The notes below the pieces were generated by a model. The model was given only the letters and a program-made list of their open reading frames with translations, made no database searches and was not told the origin of the DNA. From positions 36,661,043 to 36,725,042 of the forward strand of contig OX326961.1 of assembly GCA_946800325.1 (NCBI GenBank): 64,000 nt of DNA, written 5' to 3'. The DNA comes from Luzula sylvatica (taxonomy: Eukaryota; Streptophyta; Magnoliopsida; Poales; Juncaceae). Numbering within the stretch: the first letter of the stretch is position 1; every line of letters begins with the position of its first letter. A program made the translations under genes and the position numbers. This document shows positions 35,607 to 46,157 of this stretch, in pieces.

Positions 35607-36980
35607 CTATCTCGCCTCTCTCCATCTCTTCATCATCTCAAGCAAGATCTCATTCCACGTATCGATCGGTCCAGGCAAACACCAATGCAGACAGTCGTTT
35701 TGCACATTCTCCTTCATTCCATCCTTGAATGGGTTCGGATACATGTACGCACCGGGATGCCCATCCGGCCTTAAAAACGCCAACTTTGTTATATCCAATG
35801 CTTCGACTTTTATTTTTTTACCGATCTCTTTCGATTCTTTCTTCGCCTTTATTGCCTCCTCTACTTCTATCTTTCTAAGCTCATTCGCTAAAGATGGCAC
35901 TTCTACCTCTTCTTCCTTGTACGGTTTTGTTTTCGGACATGCTCCAAACTTGTTCCAATCACCCTCGAAATGAGAGGCCGCAAAGGTCATAACCACGGCT
36001 AATTTTTCGGATCCGTGTTTAGCCTTCTTGATCACCTCTTTCAAACTAATGTTAATAACCTTGCGGAATGCGTTGAGAAAGTTGTAATCGGTGCAGTTAA
36101 TTTCTGGCATCCAATTGCAACCAACCAATACATCATTCTCGTAGTATATAGCCCTTTGGGCGAACCAATGTCCGATAGAGAAGATGAGAACATCGATATT
36201 GTCAAACTCTGATGTCCATTTCTCATTTGGCGTATCTAGATATAACGTGTTGTGTGTTAAGCTTGTCGGATTTGACTCCATCTTGTCCAACTCGGATCCC
36301 TTAACCAAAAAAGGGGACCAAAAATTTGAAATTGTCGTATTGTACTCATAAAAAATCCATCTCCGGAATTTATCCCCTTGTCCGTTGTCATGGTAAACAA
36401 GTTCAGGATGGGACACGCTTGCTAGAAGGCAAATAAGAGACTCGACTTGGTTTCGGCCCAACGAGTCACCAATGAGGGCTAAATGTTTGTTTTTCATTAT
36501 TTCAAAGAAAATTGCAGGATCAAACAAGGGAATATTACATTGGTTTGTTTGCCACCGCCAATACAGATAGCCGGTGTCAGGCCTGCTGTTAGCCATGCAG
36601 TTTTGAGTCCACTTAATGGTACCACAACTGGTATTGTTGTATAGTGGCTCGGTCGTGGCTTGGACCCATTGGCCATTAGAGTAATCACATTGAGAACCCG
36701 GGCTAGGTGGGGCATATGAGATTGATTGATTATCGACTTGCAATGGAGACGGTTCGGTCGATGAATCAGAGTTCGATACAACACGTGGTGAGGACGATCG
36801 ATTATTAACTTGTGATCGTGACAGGTTAGCGGATAAATTGGTGACTGATACAAGATTAGGCGGATAAAAATAGAAATGAACAATGGCCAAAGATGTGAAG
36901 ATGTAAAGAATGGAAGTGATGAAGTTTTTTGGAAGATAGCGCAATGGTGAATTCTTTTCAGGGTGTTTGTTTAACTCCAT
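35607..36980 (-). CDS. TBL-family O-acetyltransferase, array member 3 (intronless)
   Basis: A single open frame encodes 457 residues from MELNKHPEKNSPLR. An in-frame ATG 34 codons upstream exists, but the chosen start aligns with member 4. A membrane anchor lies at about residues 19-40, followed by a Ser/Asn-rich stem. The PMR5N block includes CDYSNGQWV and GTIKWTQNCMANSRPD, so the usual GRPD reads SRPD. GDS reads ALIGDSLGRNQ (Ser about 173) and DxxH reads DCLHWC (Asp about 429, His about 432). The intron seen in members 1 and 2 is absent. Members 3, 4 and 5 are close tandem copies on the same strand and share flanking sequence. Confidence 0.92.
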   Translation of the reverse strand: MELNKHPEKNSPLRYLPKNFITSILYIFTSLAIVHFYFYPPNLVSVTNLSANLSRSQVNNRSSSPRVVSNSDSSTEPSPLQVDNQSISYAPPSPGSQCDYSNGQWVQATTEPLYNNTSCGTIKWTQNCMANSRPDTGYLYWRWQTNQCNIPLFDPAIFFEIMKNKHLALIGDSLGRNQVESLICLLASVSHPELVYHDNGQGDKFRRWIFYEYNTTISNFWSPFLVKGSELDKMESNPTSLTHNTLYLDTPNEKWTSEFDNIDVLIFSIGHWFAQRAIYYENDVLVGCNWMPEINCTDYNFLNAFRKVINISLKEVIKKAKHGSEKLAVVMTFAASHFEGDWNKFGACPKTKPYKEEEVEVPSLANELRKIEVEEAIKAKKESKEIGKKIKVEALDITKLAFLRPDGHPGAYMYPNPFKDGMKENVQNDCLHWCLPGPIDTWNEILLEMMKRWREAR

Positions 36981-38069
36981 GATAGAAATTAGTTTGTATT
37001 TCCTCAGGAGAAGAATGTATCGAGTTATGTTGATAGTTTGCTCTAACTGTGAACTATTAAGTAAAAGAATGTGACTCGTCAAAATGATGGCAATAAAAGC
37101 TTTAGAAGGTCGGTCAATGTCTTGCTGATTCCTAGGTTCAGATTTATGTAACTAACTGTTAAATCTTTCCGAGGTTTAAGTTTTTTACCCCAAAAAGGGT
37201 GGGAATCGACGAGCAGGCTCAAGGGCCAAAAAGTTCGAAGTAGTATGCTTTTTTGTTTTTTATTTTTTTAGTAAATTGAGATAAAAATCACATTTTTTTT
37301 TTTTTAAGAGCGATTCTATGTTCAGGTCCGATTTTGAATTTTTGAAAGTTTATGACAATTACTATTAAGAAATCTTGAAATTAATAAAAGATCATTATAG
37401 TATGTTACTTCCATTATGCTGAAAATCTCTTGTTAAAAAAACACTAATATTTTTTTGTGAAAATTTACTGAAAGCCACTTTGAGTTTGCTCAAATTTGCT
37501 GAAAACCCTAAATTTTGCAAGTGAATTTGGAGGCCTCTTAACTATGTTGCACATATACGAATACAGGTATCATATTCGCGCATATGATGATACGTCGATT
37601 AGAAAAAGCTTACGATATAATAATAATTAGTTTTGTTCAAATAATTATTTTTAATAGATTATTCGTAACTATAAATCACACACACATACTATACAAAATT
37701 ATTTGATACAAGAATTAACATTAGTGTTTGCCAACAAAAAGTCACACAGTAAACTGTAAAAGTATGAAGAAATTAAGAAGAAGAAAAATGAGTTAAGAAA
37801 CAGACAAATATAAAGCCTAATATACGAATATCATAAAACTACGATTAAAAATGTGATTTGTTTCTCCTTACTAAACAAAGATAACAAAAACTAAATTGTT
37901 GTTTTTTCGTTATTACAAAATAATATGACAAGAGGTTTTAATTGAAAAATAATTGATGTTTATCTCATCCAGTAACTATTGATCAATAAATATATTTTTT
38001 TTAATTGTAAACTAATCCACGATACGTGAACATTTTAAGTTTCATATTTTATTGAGAGGTTTTCTACTA
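36981..38069. other. Spacer upstream of TBL member 3
   Basis: This includes sequence shared with the upstream flanks of members 4 and 5 (37220-37300 and 37890-37990). A single end of a CTATGTTG-family element starts near 37543. No gene seen. Confidence 0.5.
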
Positions 38070-39150
38070 TGTCCCTCTTTCCCTCTCAGTTCTCCATCAT
38101 ATTCATGGTGACAACATCATGTCGTCATGGGTAATTAACACATTAATTGTTAATTTTAATTAACGATTAACGATTAATCCATAATAATTGATTTTTGAAT
38201 ATTCCTAATTAGAATTGTTAATTGATAGATAACCTATTATTTAGTCATCATGTATTAATCGTTGTTAAATAGGGTGTTAATTTCTTGTGGGTAAATAGGA
38301 GGGCATAGTACTGTTTTTATCATCAATATGACTTGAATCATTGTCTTTGATATCTTGTACAAAACACTCGACCACTAAATTATGTGACCTTTGGTTATTC
38401 ACCAATAAATATTAACAAGAATCTAAGAGTCATGGCATGCACTACATTTTTGGATGGACATAAGTCAGAATGTAACCGGGCGAGTATTATTTGACAAAAT
38501 CGTAATTGTATCTTGAAAATATTCGTATTTAAATTAAAAAATTATATCCGAACAAATATCGGATACGAATATAAATATTTTATTATTTGTTTATACCATT
38601 GATACCTAAACATTTTGAATAAGAAAATATTTACTATATATATTGATTGACAAAATAATATTTATATATATTAATAATATACTTATAATATGTTATAGTC
38701 AATGCTACAGAAATCGCTAGGCGCTAGTCGGACGGACGGACACCGTCTAGCGCCTAGAAGGAATAATCAATTTAATATTCAATTTATCTTTTTTCAACAA
38801 AAAAAATGTACGATAGAAGCTGCCTACAATTATTATTTTTTATACTTTTCTTTTGTCATACTCATAACTCGTTTCTTAATTATACCGTGCCCCTCAAACC
38901 CACTCCCGCACCCTCGATATGGAGGATTAGCAATTAACCCCCCATTTAATTCTCAATCTCACTCAATTAACAGTTAATGAATATTAATTATTAACGATTA
39001 ATCCACATGTACCTTAATTCAATACTAATTAATCACTAATCGAATTTATTTGTGTTAATTAAAAAGATCATTAACCACTAATCCTCAGATCGGCAATGCC
39101 TGGGCGAATCTGGGGGGCACAGTAAATGACCTCTTACTCGTTTGTCGTTT
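38070..39150. repeat. Two TTAATT-core MITE-like repeats in the TBL 3-4 spacer
   Basis: 38070-38330 and 38880-39150 each carry an AATTAAC-rich core between ends resembling GTCCCTCTTTCCC and GGGGGGCACAGTAAATGACC. Between them (38395-38600) lies sequence also found at 42920-43110. That sequence is part of the tandem duplication unit. Confidence 0.45.
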
Positions 39151-39298
39151 CTTACCCTCAACAATTTCAAAATATGTAGAACAACTGGTTCGGCTAGGGC
39201 TAATTGCCAAGTTAAAGAACAAGAAGTAAAAGATCTACTAAATTCATTCTACTTAAGTAACAACACCATGTAAGTAAAAGAAAATTCTAATTCTTTTA

Positions 39299-40684
39299 TC
39301 AATTTGTCTCACCCTCTTTCCATCTCTTCATCATCTCAAGCAAGATCTCATTCCACGTATCGATCGGTCCAGGCAGGCACCAATGTAGGCAGTCGTTTTG
39401 CACATTCTCCTTCATTCCATCCTTGAATGGGTTCGGATACATGTATGCACCGGGATGCCCATCCGGCCTTAAAAATGCCAACTTTGTTATATCCAATGCT
39501 TCGACTTTTATTTTTTTACCGATCTCTTTCGACTCTTTCTTAACGTTTATTGCCTCCTCTACTTCTATCTTTCTAAACTCCTCCTCTAAAGATGGCACTT
39601 CTACCTCTTCTTCCTTGTACGGTTTTGTTTTCGGACATGCTCCAAACTTGTCCCAATCACCCTCGAAATGCGCGGGCGCAAAGGTCATAACGACAGCTAA
39701 TTTTTCGGACCCTTGTTTAGCCTTTTTTATCACCTCTTTCAAACTAATGTTAATAACCTTGCGGAATGCGTTGTAAAAACTGTAATCAGTGCAGTTAATA
39801 ATTTCTGGCATCCAATTGCAACCGACCAATACACCATTCTCATAATACATCGCCCTTTGGGTGAACCAATGCCCGATAGAGAAGATGACAACATCGATAT
39901 TGTCTATCTCTGATGTCCATTTCTCGTTTAGAGTATCTAGATATAACGTGTTGTGTCTTAAGTTTGCCGGAGTTGATTCCATCGTCTCCTTCTCGGATCC
40001 CTTAACCAAAAAAGGGGACCAAAAAGCTGAAATTGTCGTATTATACTCGTAAAAAACCCATCTCCGGAATTTATCCCCTTGTTCGTTGTCATGATAAACA
40101 AGTTCAGGTTTAGACGTGCTTGCTAGAAGGCACATAAGAGACTCGACTTGGTTTCGGCCCAACGAGTCACCAATGAGGGCTAAATGTTTGTTCTTCATTA
40201 TTTCAAAGAAAATTGCAGGATCAAACAAGGGAATATTACATTGGTTTGTTTGCCATTGCCAATACAAATAGCCGGTGTCAGGCCTGTTGTTAGCCATACA
40301 GTTTTGAGCCCACTTGATGGTACCACAACTGGTATTGTTGTATAGGGGCTCGGTCGTGGTTTGGATCCATTGGCCCTTAGAGTAATCACATTGATGTGGG
40401 CTCGGGCTAGGAGGTGCATATGAGATTGATTGATTATCGACTTGCAATGGAGACGGTTCGGTTGAAGAATCAGTGTAGGATACAAAACGTGTCGAGGATG
40501 ATTGATTACTAACTTGCGATCGTGACAGGTTAGCGGATAAATTCGTGACGGATACAAGATTTGGCGGATAAAAATAGAAATGAACAAGGGCAAAAGAAAT
40601 GAAGATGTAAAGAATGGAAGTTATGAAGTTTTTTGGAAGAGAGCGCAATGGTGAATTCTTTTCATAGTGTTTGTTCAACCCCAT
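39299..40684 (-). CDS. TBL-family O-acetyltransferase, array member 4 (intronless)
   Basis: A single frame encodes 461 residues from MGLNKHYEKNSPLRSLPKNF. It is very similar to member 3 along its whole length, including the membrane anchor (about 20-42), the stem and the catalytic part. The motif GRPD reads NRPD. GDS reads ALIGDSLGRNQ (Ser about 174) and DxxH reads DCLHWC (Asp about 431, His about 434). All catalytic residues are present. One extra Ile relative to member 3 is seen at MPEIINCTDY. It is the most recent kind of duplicate in this array and probably Golgi-resident. Confidence 0.92.
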   Translation of the reverse strand: MGLNKHYEKNSPLRSLPKNFITSILYIFISFALVHFYFYPPNLVSVTNLSANLSRSQVSNQSSSTRFVSYTDSSTEPSPLQVDNQSISYAPPSPSPHQCDYSKGQWIQTTTEPLYNNTSCGTIKWAQNCMANNRPDTGYLYWQWQTNQCNIPLFDPAIFFEIMKNKHLALIGDSLGRNQVESLMCLLASTSKPELVYHDNEQGDKFRRWVFYEYNTTISAFWSPFLVKGSEKETMESTPANLRHNTLYLDTLNEKWTSEIDNIDVVIFSIGHWFTQRAMYYENGVLVGCNWMPEIINCTDYSFYNAFRKVINISLKEVIKKAKQGSEKLAVVMTFAPAHFEGDWDKFGACPKTKPYKEEEVEVPSLEEEFRKIEVEEAINVKKESKEIGKKIKVEALDITKLAFLRPDGHPGAYMYPNPFKDGMKENVQNDCLHWCLPGPIDTWNEILLEMMKRWKEGETN

Positions 40685-41048
40685 GATAGAAATTAGTTTG
40701 TATTTCCTCAAGAGAAGAATGTATTGATTTGCTCTAACTATGAACTAGTAAGTAAAAGAAAGTGACTCATCAAAATAATGGCAATAGAAGAATAAGAAGC
40801 TGGTCAATGTCTTGCTGATTTCTAGGTTCAGATTCAGTTCAGATCTAAGTGACTACTAATTGTTTAATCTTTCTGAGTTAAGTTTTTTACACAAAAAAAG
40901 GCGGAAAGGCCGACTTGAGGCCCAAAAAGTTCAAAATGAATCATTAAAATAATCAGAATAATAAAAAAATAAGAAGTCAAGGTTATTCTTGATGAACTAT
41001 TGGATCAGATTAGTTCATATTAAGTATATAATAATAGGAAAAAGTTGG
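40685..41048. other. Upstream flank of TBL member 4
   Basis: The first about 200 bases match the upstream flank of member 3, including GTCAATGTCTTGCTGATT. No gene seen. Confidence 0.5.
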
Positions 41049-42380
41049 ATATCCCCGAATTTTCTCCTAGGACCCTTGATGTGCTGGCAGAGTGTTAAGC
41101 CATAACACTGTGTTAAGCCATAATAATGATTAATAAATTTTTCATACTTATGGTTTGACAGCTGTTAATCCTCCAATTAACATTTATAAAATTTTCATTA
41201 AGAAAAATTGGTAGATGTTAAATGGTAGATAAAAATCCATAAATGATAATTACAATCACAAAAATCTTCCAATTAACATTTATAATATCACTCAACTGTT
41301 AATCCGTAATTAACAGGTGTACTCGACGGTAATTAATCAAATTTTAATGTGTATATAACAGTAATTAACTACAATATCACTCAAACTTGATTTTATTAAC
41401 AATAATTAACAACAAATACAATTACATTCCAATTAACAACAATACCATTTAACACTTAATACACAATCTGAAATTACTACCAACAAAAACATCTACTAAT
41501 AAAATATGGCCTGTAATTAACACCATAGTGAAAATTTTCAGAGTTATGGATTGACACCTGAAATTCCCAATTGATTTGCACCTCAATTAATATCGAAATT
41601 TCTAATTAAATCTGGCAAGTAATTAAATTCATGCTTAATTATCAAATCTTTCAAATAATACAAATATTTTCCTTAATAATACAAATATTTTCCTTAATAT
41701 AATACAAATTTTTTTCTTAATTAAATCTGGCCCTGAAATAAGTAAATAAAATTACAAAACCCCCCTGGAATTTACAGAAGAGCCCCTGAAAAATTACAAA
41801 ACAGCCCCTGAAAATTACAAATTTACGGAAGAGCCCCTGAAATTTACAATACTGCAAAACAAACCCTGAAAATTAAAAATTTACAAAATAATCACTGAAA
41901 ACATAAAAAATTCAAAATCAGGGGGTTAAATGTAAAAACCAAATACCATTGAACACTGAAAAATCCAACAGAACGTATTTCACTTCAAATCAATCACGAA
42001 TTAACACTGAAAAATTAGGGTTTAGGGTTAAATGTAAATACCAAATACCAGATCTACGAATTAACACTGAAAAATTAGGGTTTAGGCCTAAATGTAAATA
42101 TCAAATACCAGATCTGGCAATTAACACTGCAAATTAGTCACGAATTAACACGAATCTCACCAAAAAATTACCAAATCAGATTTAAAAAAAACGAATCTCA
42201 CGAAAAAAAACGAATCTCAGCAAGAAAATAACTAAAAAACTCGAATCTCAGCAAGAAAAACGAATCTCAGCAAGAAAATCCTTCGAAAACTTCCTAAACT
42301 CTTCTTCTTCCTCGCTAGATCTCCGAAATCTTGCAAAACTCGAACATTAGGGTTCGTAAACCCTTCTCATCCGGCGGCTG

Positions 42381-42432
<52 letters not shown>

Positions 42433-42606
42433 GGAGACGGCGGCTGTGAGAATGAGAGGAGAGAGAAAAATAGGGTTTGTAATTTTATATATATGGGTCG
42501 GGTCCGTTAAGCCTAAAGTCCAATTTGCCTTATAAGAGGGCAGAAAAATAATCCCGCAAGGTTTAACGTCCCCTACTTTACAGCACATCAAGACATCAGG
42601 GGGATA
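41049..42606. repeat. Putative non-autonomous TIR element with internal tandem repeats
   Basis: The left end contains TATCCCCG...CTTGATGTGCTG. The right end, complemented, contains TATCCCCC...CTTGATGTGCTG, giving imperfect inverted ends. The interior has TTAATT-rich sequence, a repeat of GAGCCCCTGAAA units (41760-41880), two copies of a 60-base unit containing GAAAAATTAGGGTTTAGG (41997-42116) and a (GA)n tract (42383-42427). No target duplication found and no transposase frame. Confidence 0.35.
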
Positions 42607-43774
42607 GAACAAGGGGACATACATCACTGCTCATAATAATACTCTCTTCTTTTTAATTTGCAATACTTTCCCAAGGTAAGTTTAGCCTACTGCATTGCAT
42701 AAATCTCTTTCCAAGGCTCCTACTAGCATATTTTAGCCACTTCAAGAAAAATTAGCTTTTGAACAGTATCAATATAAATAGTATGCCTTTTTGTTTTGTT
42801 TTTTTAGTAAATTGAGATAAAAATAACATGTGAGCACAACTGTTTTTTTTTTGTTATTACAAAATACTATAACATGAGGGTTTAATTGAAAAATAATGGT
42901 GTTTATCTCATACAGCAATTATGCACCAATAAATATTAGCAAGAATCTAATATTATTGCCTGCACTACAGTCACGCATGGACGGATATTATTCGACCGAA
43001 TCGAAATTGTATCTGGAAAATATTTGTACCCAAATGAATATCGGATACGGATACGAATATTTTATTCGAACATAAATACAGATACGGATTTTAATTATTT
43101 GTTTTTACCATTGATACTTTAACATCTTGAATAAGAAAATATTTAATATGTCTAATGATTGACATAGCAATAACTTTATATATTCATAATATTCATAATT
43201 TTATAAAGTATATATAATGGCTGAATTTATTATATTTATTCTACTTTTGCTTACAGTAGTTATATAGAAATTGTATAACTGCACATATATTATGCAATGA
43301 CTAAATAATAAATAAATACATAGAATGTGAGTTATAGCATATATATTTCTATTAATATATTAACTTTACAACTTCATTTTATTTATTACATATAATATGA
43401 ATTCAGAAGTAACTTATAGTACAAAAGAAAACAAATTTGTATCTTCATTTTATTTTGAAAGTACAAAAGAAAACAAATTTGTATGCTAATATTTTTCTCA
43501 TCATAACTTATATTTTCGTATTTCCTTATATAGAAATAATATAATGGATAGTTAAAATTTGATAACATAATTTAGAATACTTATTATTTTGTACTTTTCT
43601 TTTGTCATAACTCCTATTTTCAACAATTTCAAAATCTGTAGAAGAGCAAACTGGCTCGGCTACGGCTGATTGCAGAGTTCGTCGTTCGCGCCCAAACCAA
43701 GTAAAAAATCTACTAATTCATTTTTCTTTTTTAGAAACAACACCCTGTAAGTAAAAGAAATTATAATTCTTTTA
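42607..43774. other. Downstream flank of TBL member 5
   Basis: 42770-43110 resembles the spacers at 37220-38000 and 38395-38600, as expected from the tandem duplication. 43400-43520 contains a duplicated stretch of about 20 bases, GTACAAAAGAAAACAAATTT. No gene seen. Confidence 0.5.
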
Positions 43775-45110
43775 TCAATCTATCTCACCCTCTTTCCATC
43801 TCTTCATCATCTCGAGCAAGATCTCGTTCCACGTATCAATCGGTCCAGGCAAACACCAATGCAAACAGTCGTTCTGCATCTTGTCCTTCGTTGTATCTTT
43901 GAAAGGGTTCAGATGCATGTACGCACCGGGATGCCCATCCGGCCTTAAAAACGCCAACTTCGTTATATCCAACGCTTCGACTTTTAATTTTTTACCACTC
44001 TCTTTCAATTCTTTCTTAACTATATTTGTCTCCTCTACTTCTATTTTTCTAAATTCATTCTCTAAAAATGGCACTTCTACCTCTTCTTCCTTGTACGGTT
44101 TTATTTTCATACAAGCTCCAAATTTGCCCCAATCACCCTCGAAATGAGCGGCCGCAAAGGTCATAACCACGGCTCTGACCCGTGTTTAGCCTTCTTAATC
44201 ACCTCTTTCAAACTAATGTTAATAACCTTGCGGAATGCGCTGAGAAAACTGTAATCAGTGCATTCGATTTCTTGCATCTCATTGCAACCGACTAATATAT
44301 CATTCTCATAGTACTTTGCCCTTTGCATGAACCAATGCCCGATAGAGAAGATGATAACGTCGATGTTGACTATCTCGGATGCCCATTTCTCGTCTAGCGT
44401 TTCTAGATATAATGTGTTGTGTCTTAAATTTATCGGAGTTGATTTCATATACTTCTTCTCGGATGCCTTAACCAAAAAAGGGGACCAAAAAGATGAAATT
44501 GTCGTGTTATACTCGTAGAAAACCCATCTCCGGAATTTATCCCCTGTACCGTTGTCATGATAAACAAGTTCGGGTCGAGACGCGGTTGCTAGAATGCAAA
44601 TGAGAGACTCGACTTGGTTTCGTGCCAACGAGTCACCAACGAAGGCTAAATGTATGTTCTTCATTATTTCAAAGAAAATTAGGCGTCAAATAAGGGAATA
44701 CTGCATTGGTTTGCTTGCCATCGCCAATACAAATAGCCGGTGTCGGGCCTGTTGTTAGCCATGCAGTTCCACTTGATGCTACCACAACTCTTATCGTTGT
44801 AAAGTGGCCCAGTCGTGACTCGGACTCGGACCCATTGGCCTTTAGAGTAGTCACATTGATGTGAACTCGGGCTCGGAGGGGCATATGAGATTGACTGATT
44901 ATCGACTTGCAATGAAGACGGTTTGGTGGACAAATTGGCGATGGATATATGATGTGGTGACGATGATCGATTATTAACCGGCAATCGTGACAAATTAATG
45001 CATAAATTGGCGAAGGATATATGATTTGGTGGATAAAAATAGAAACAAACTATGGCTAAAGGGATGAAGATGTAAAGAATGGAAGTTATCAAGTTTTTGC
45101 TTAACCCCAT
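43775..45110 (-). pseudogene. TBL array member 5, frameshifted pseudogene
   Basis: The reading starts at MGLSKNLITSILYIF (45110) and keeps anchor, stem and PMR5N block up to IPLFDA. A 1-base deletion near 44680-44690 relative to members 3 and 4 then brings a stop. The second segment (44161-44664) carries an intact AFVGDSLARNQ motif. It ends at a 7-base deletion near 44172-44178. The third segment (43775-44170) carries HFEGDW and DCLHWC and ends at a normal stop. The IKWxQNCM motif has lost two residues, and a short VRV duplication is present. No single protein can be made, and the rest is well conserved, so the inactivation appears recent. Confidence 0.9.
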
Positions 45111-46157
45111 GGTAGAAATTGGATTCTATTGCTCTTAACTATGAACTACTAAATAAAATTAAGTGACTTGTTTAAAAATATCAGAAAAAATATGAAGTCA
45201 ATGCTATTCTTGTTAATATCTAGGATCAGATTCTATTTATTTTTTTAATTTGAATACTTTCCCAAGGGAAGTTTTGACCCAAAAAAAAGGAAAAAAAATA
45301 AAATTGGACTGGGACAATTAAGCTGGCCCAAAAATCTGAATGAAATTAGCCTACAACACCAAAGCCTCCTACTAAAAATATTACTTCCAAGAAAAAAAAT
45401 TAACCATTTCAGGAATTATGATTTAATGAATTGTTTCACTTATTAAACAAAGAAAACAAAATGCAAAATTGCTAAACTTTTGTCGTTACAAAATACTATA
45501 ATATAAGAGAGTTTAATTGAAAGAAGAAGAAAAAAAAAAAGGAGTTCATATCATGCAGCAAATATTCACCAATAATGTCAGCAAGAATCTTAAAGAGTCG
45601 CTGCCTGCGTTACAGTCAAAAGTAACACAACATGATATAATACTCGTCACCACCAAATACATCCCAAAATGCCAAACCAAACACAATAATTTCGACAATT
45701 ATAAATTTTTAATAAAATAAAATCAATTCAAAGATTTAGTTTAATTAATTAATCTGAGAGTTAAAAGTCCTCAGATACGTCAAAACAAACATAAAAATAT
45801 ATTGCCCCGTCTTATTTTTAATTTACCAAAAAACCAAAACACTTAAATTTGGGAGATACATACCGTTTCTCAAAATAAAGGTGCTAAACACGCCCTTCCT
45901 TAAATTACGGCGAGACTTATGTCGGTTCCAAAACCTCCAGTTATTTCCAACTGGACATATCCATAACTCTCTAAACAAATAATCCAATATAAATCTGACG
46001 GTTAGTAAAGACGACGGATTCTCCAGTAGTTAATAACTGGAGAGGATTAGAAAAATACTAGGGTACTTTGTTCTTCCATTGTTCTCTCCTCCTCCTCTTC
46101 TTCCCTTCCATCTCTCCTCCGTTTTCTCCTCGAAAATCTCTGTATTGTGATCACATA
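45111..46157. other. Spacer between TBL members 5 and 6 (divergent promoters)
   Basis: 45440-45620 resembles the flanking sequence of members 3 and 4. The 45740-46150 half is the likely TBL member 6 promoter and leader, with CT-rich sequence at 46080-46130. No other gene seen. Confidence 0.5.

Noticed and set aside
36981..37082. N-terminal extension of TBL member 3 by 34 residues
   Set aside because: The internal Met at 36980 aligns with the start of member 4 and places the membrane anchor correctly.
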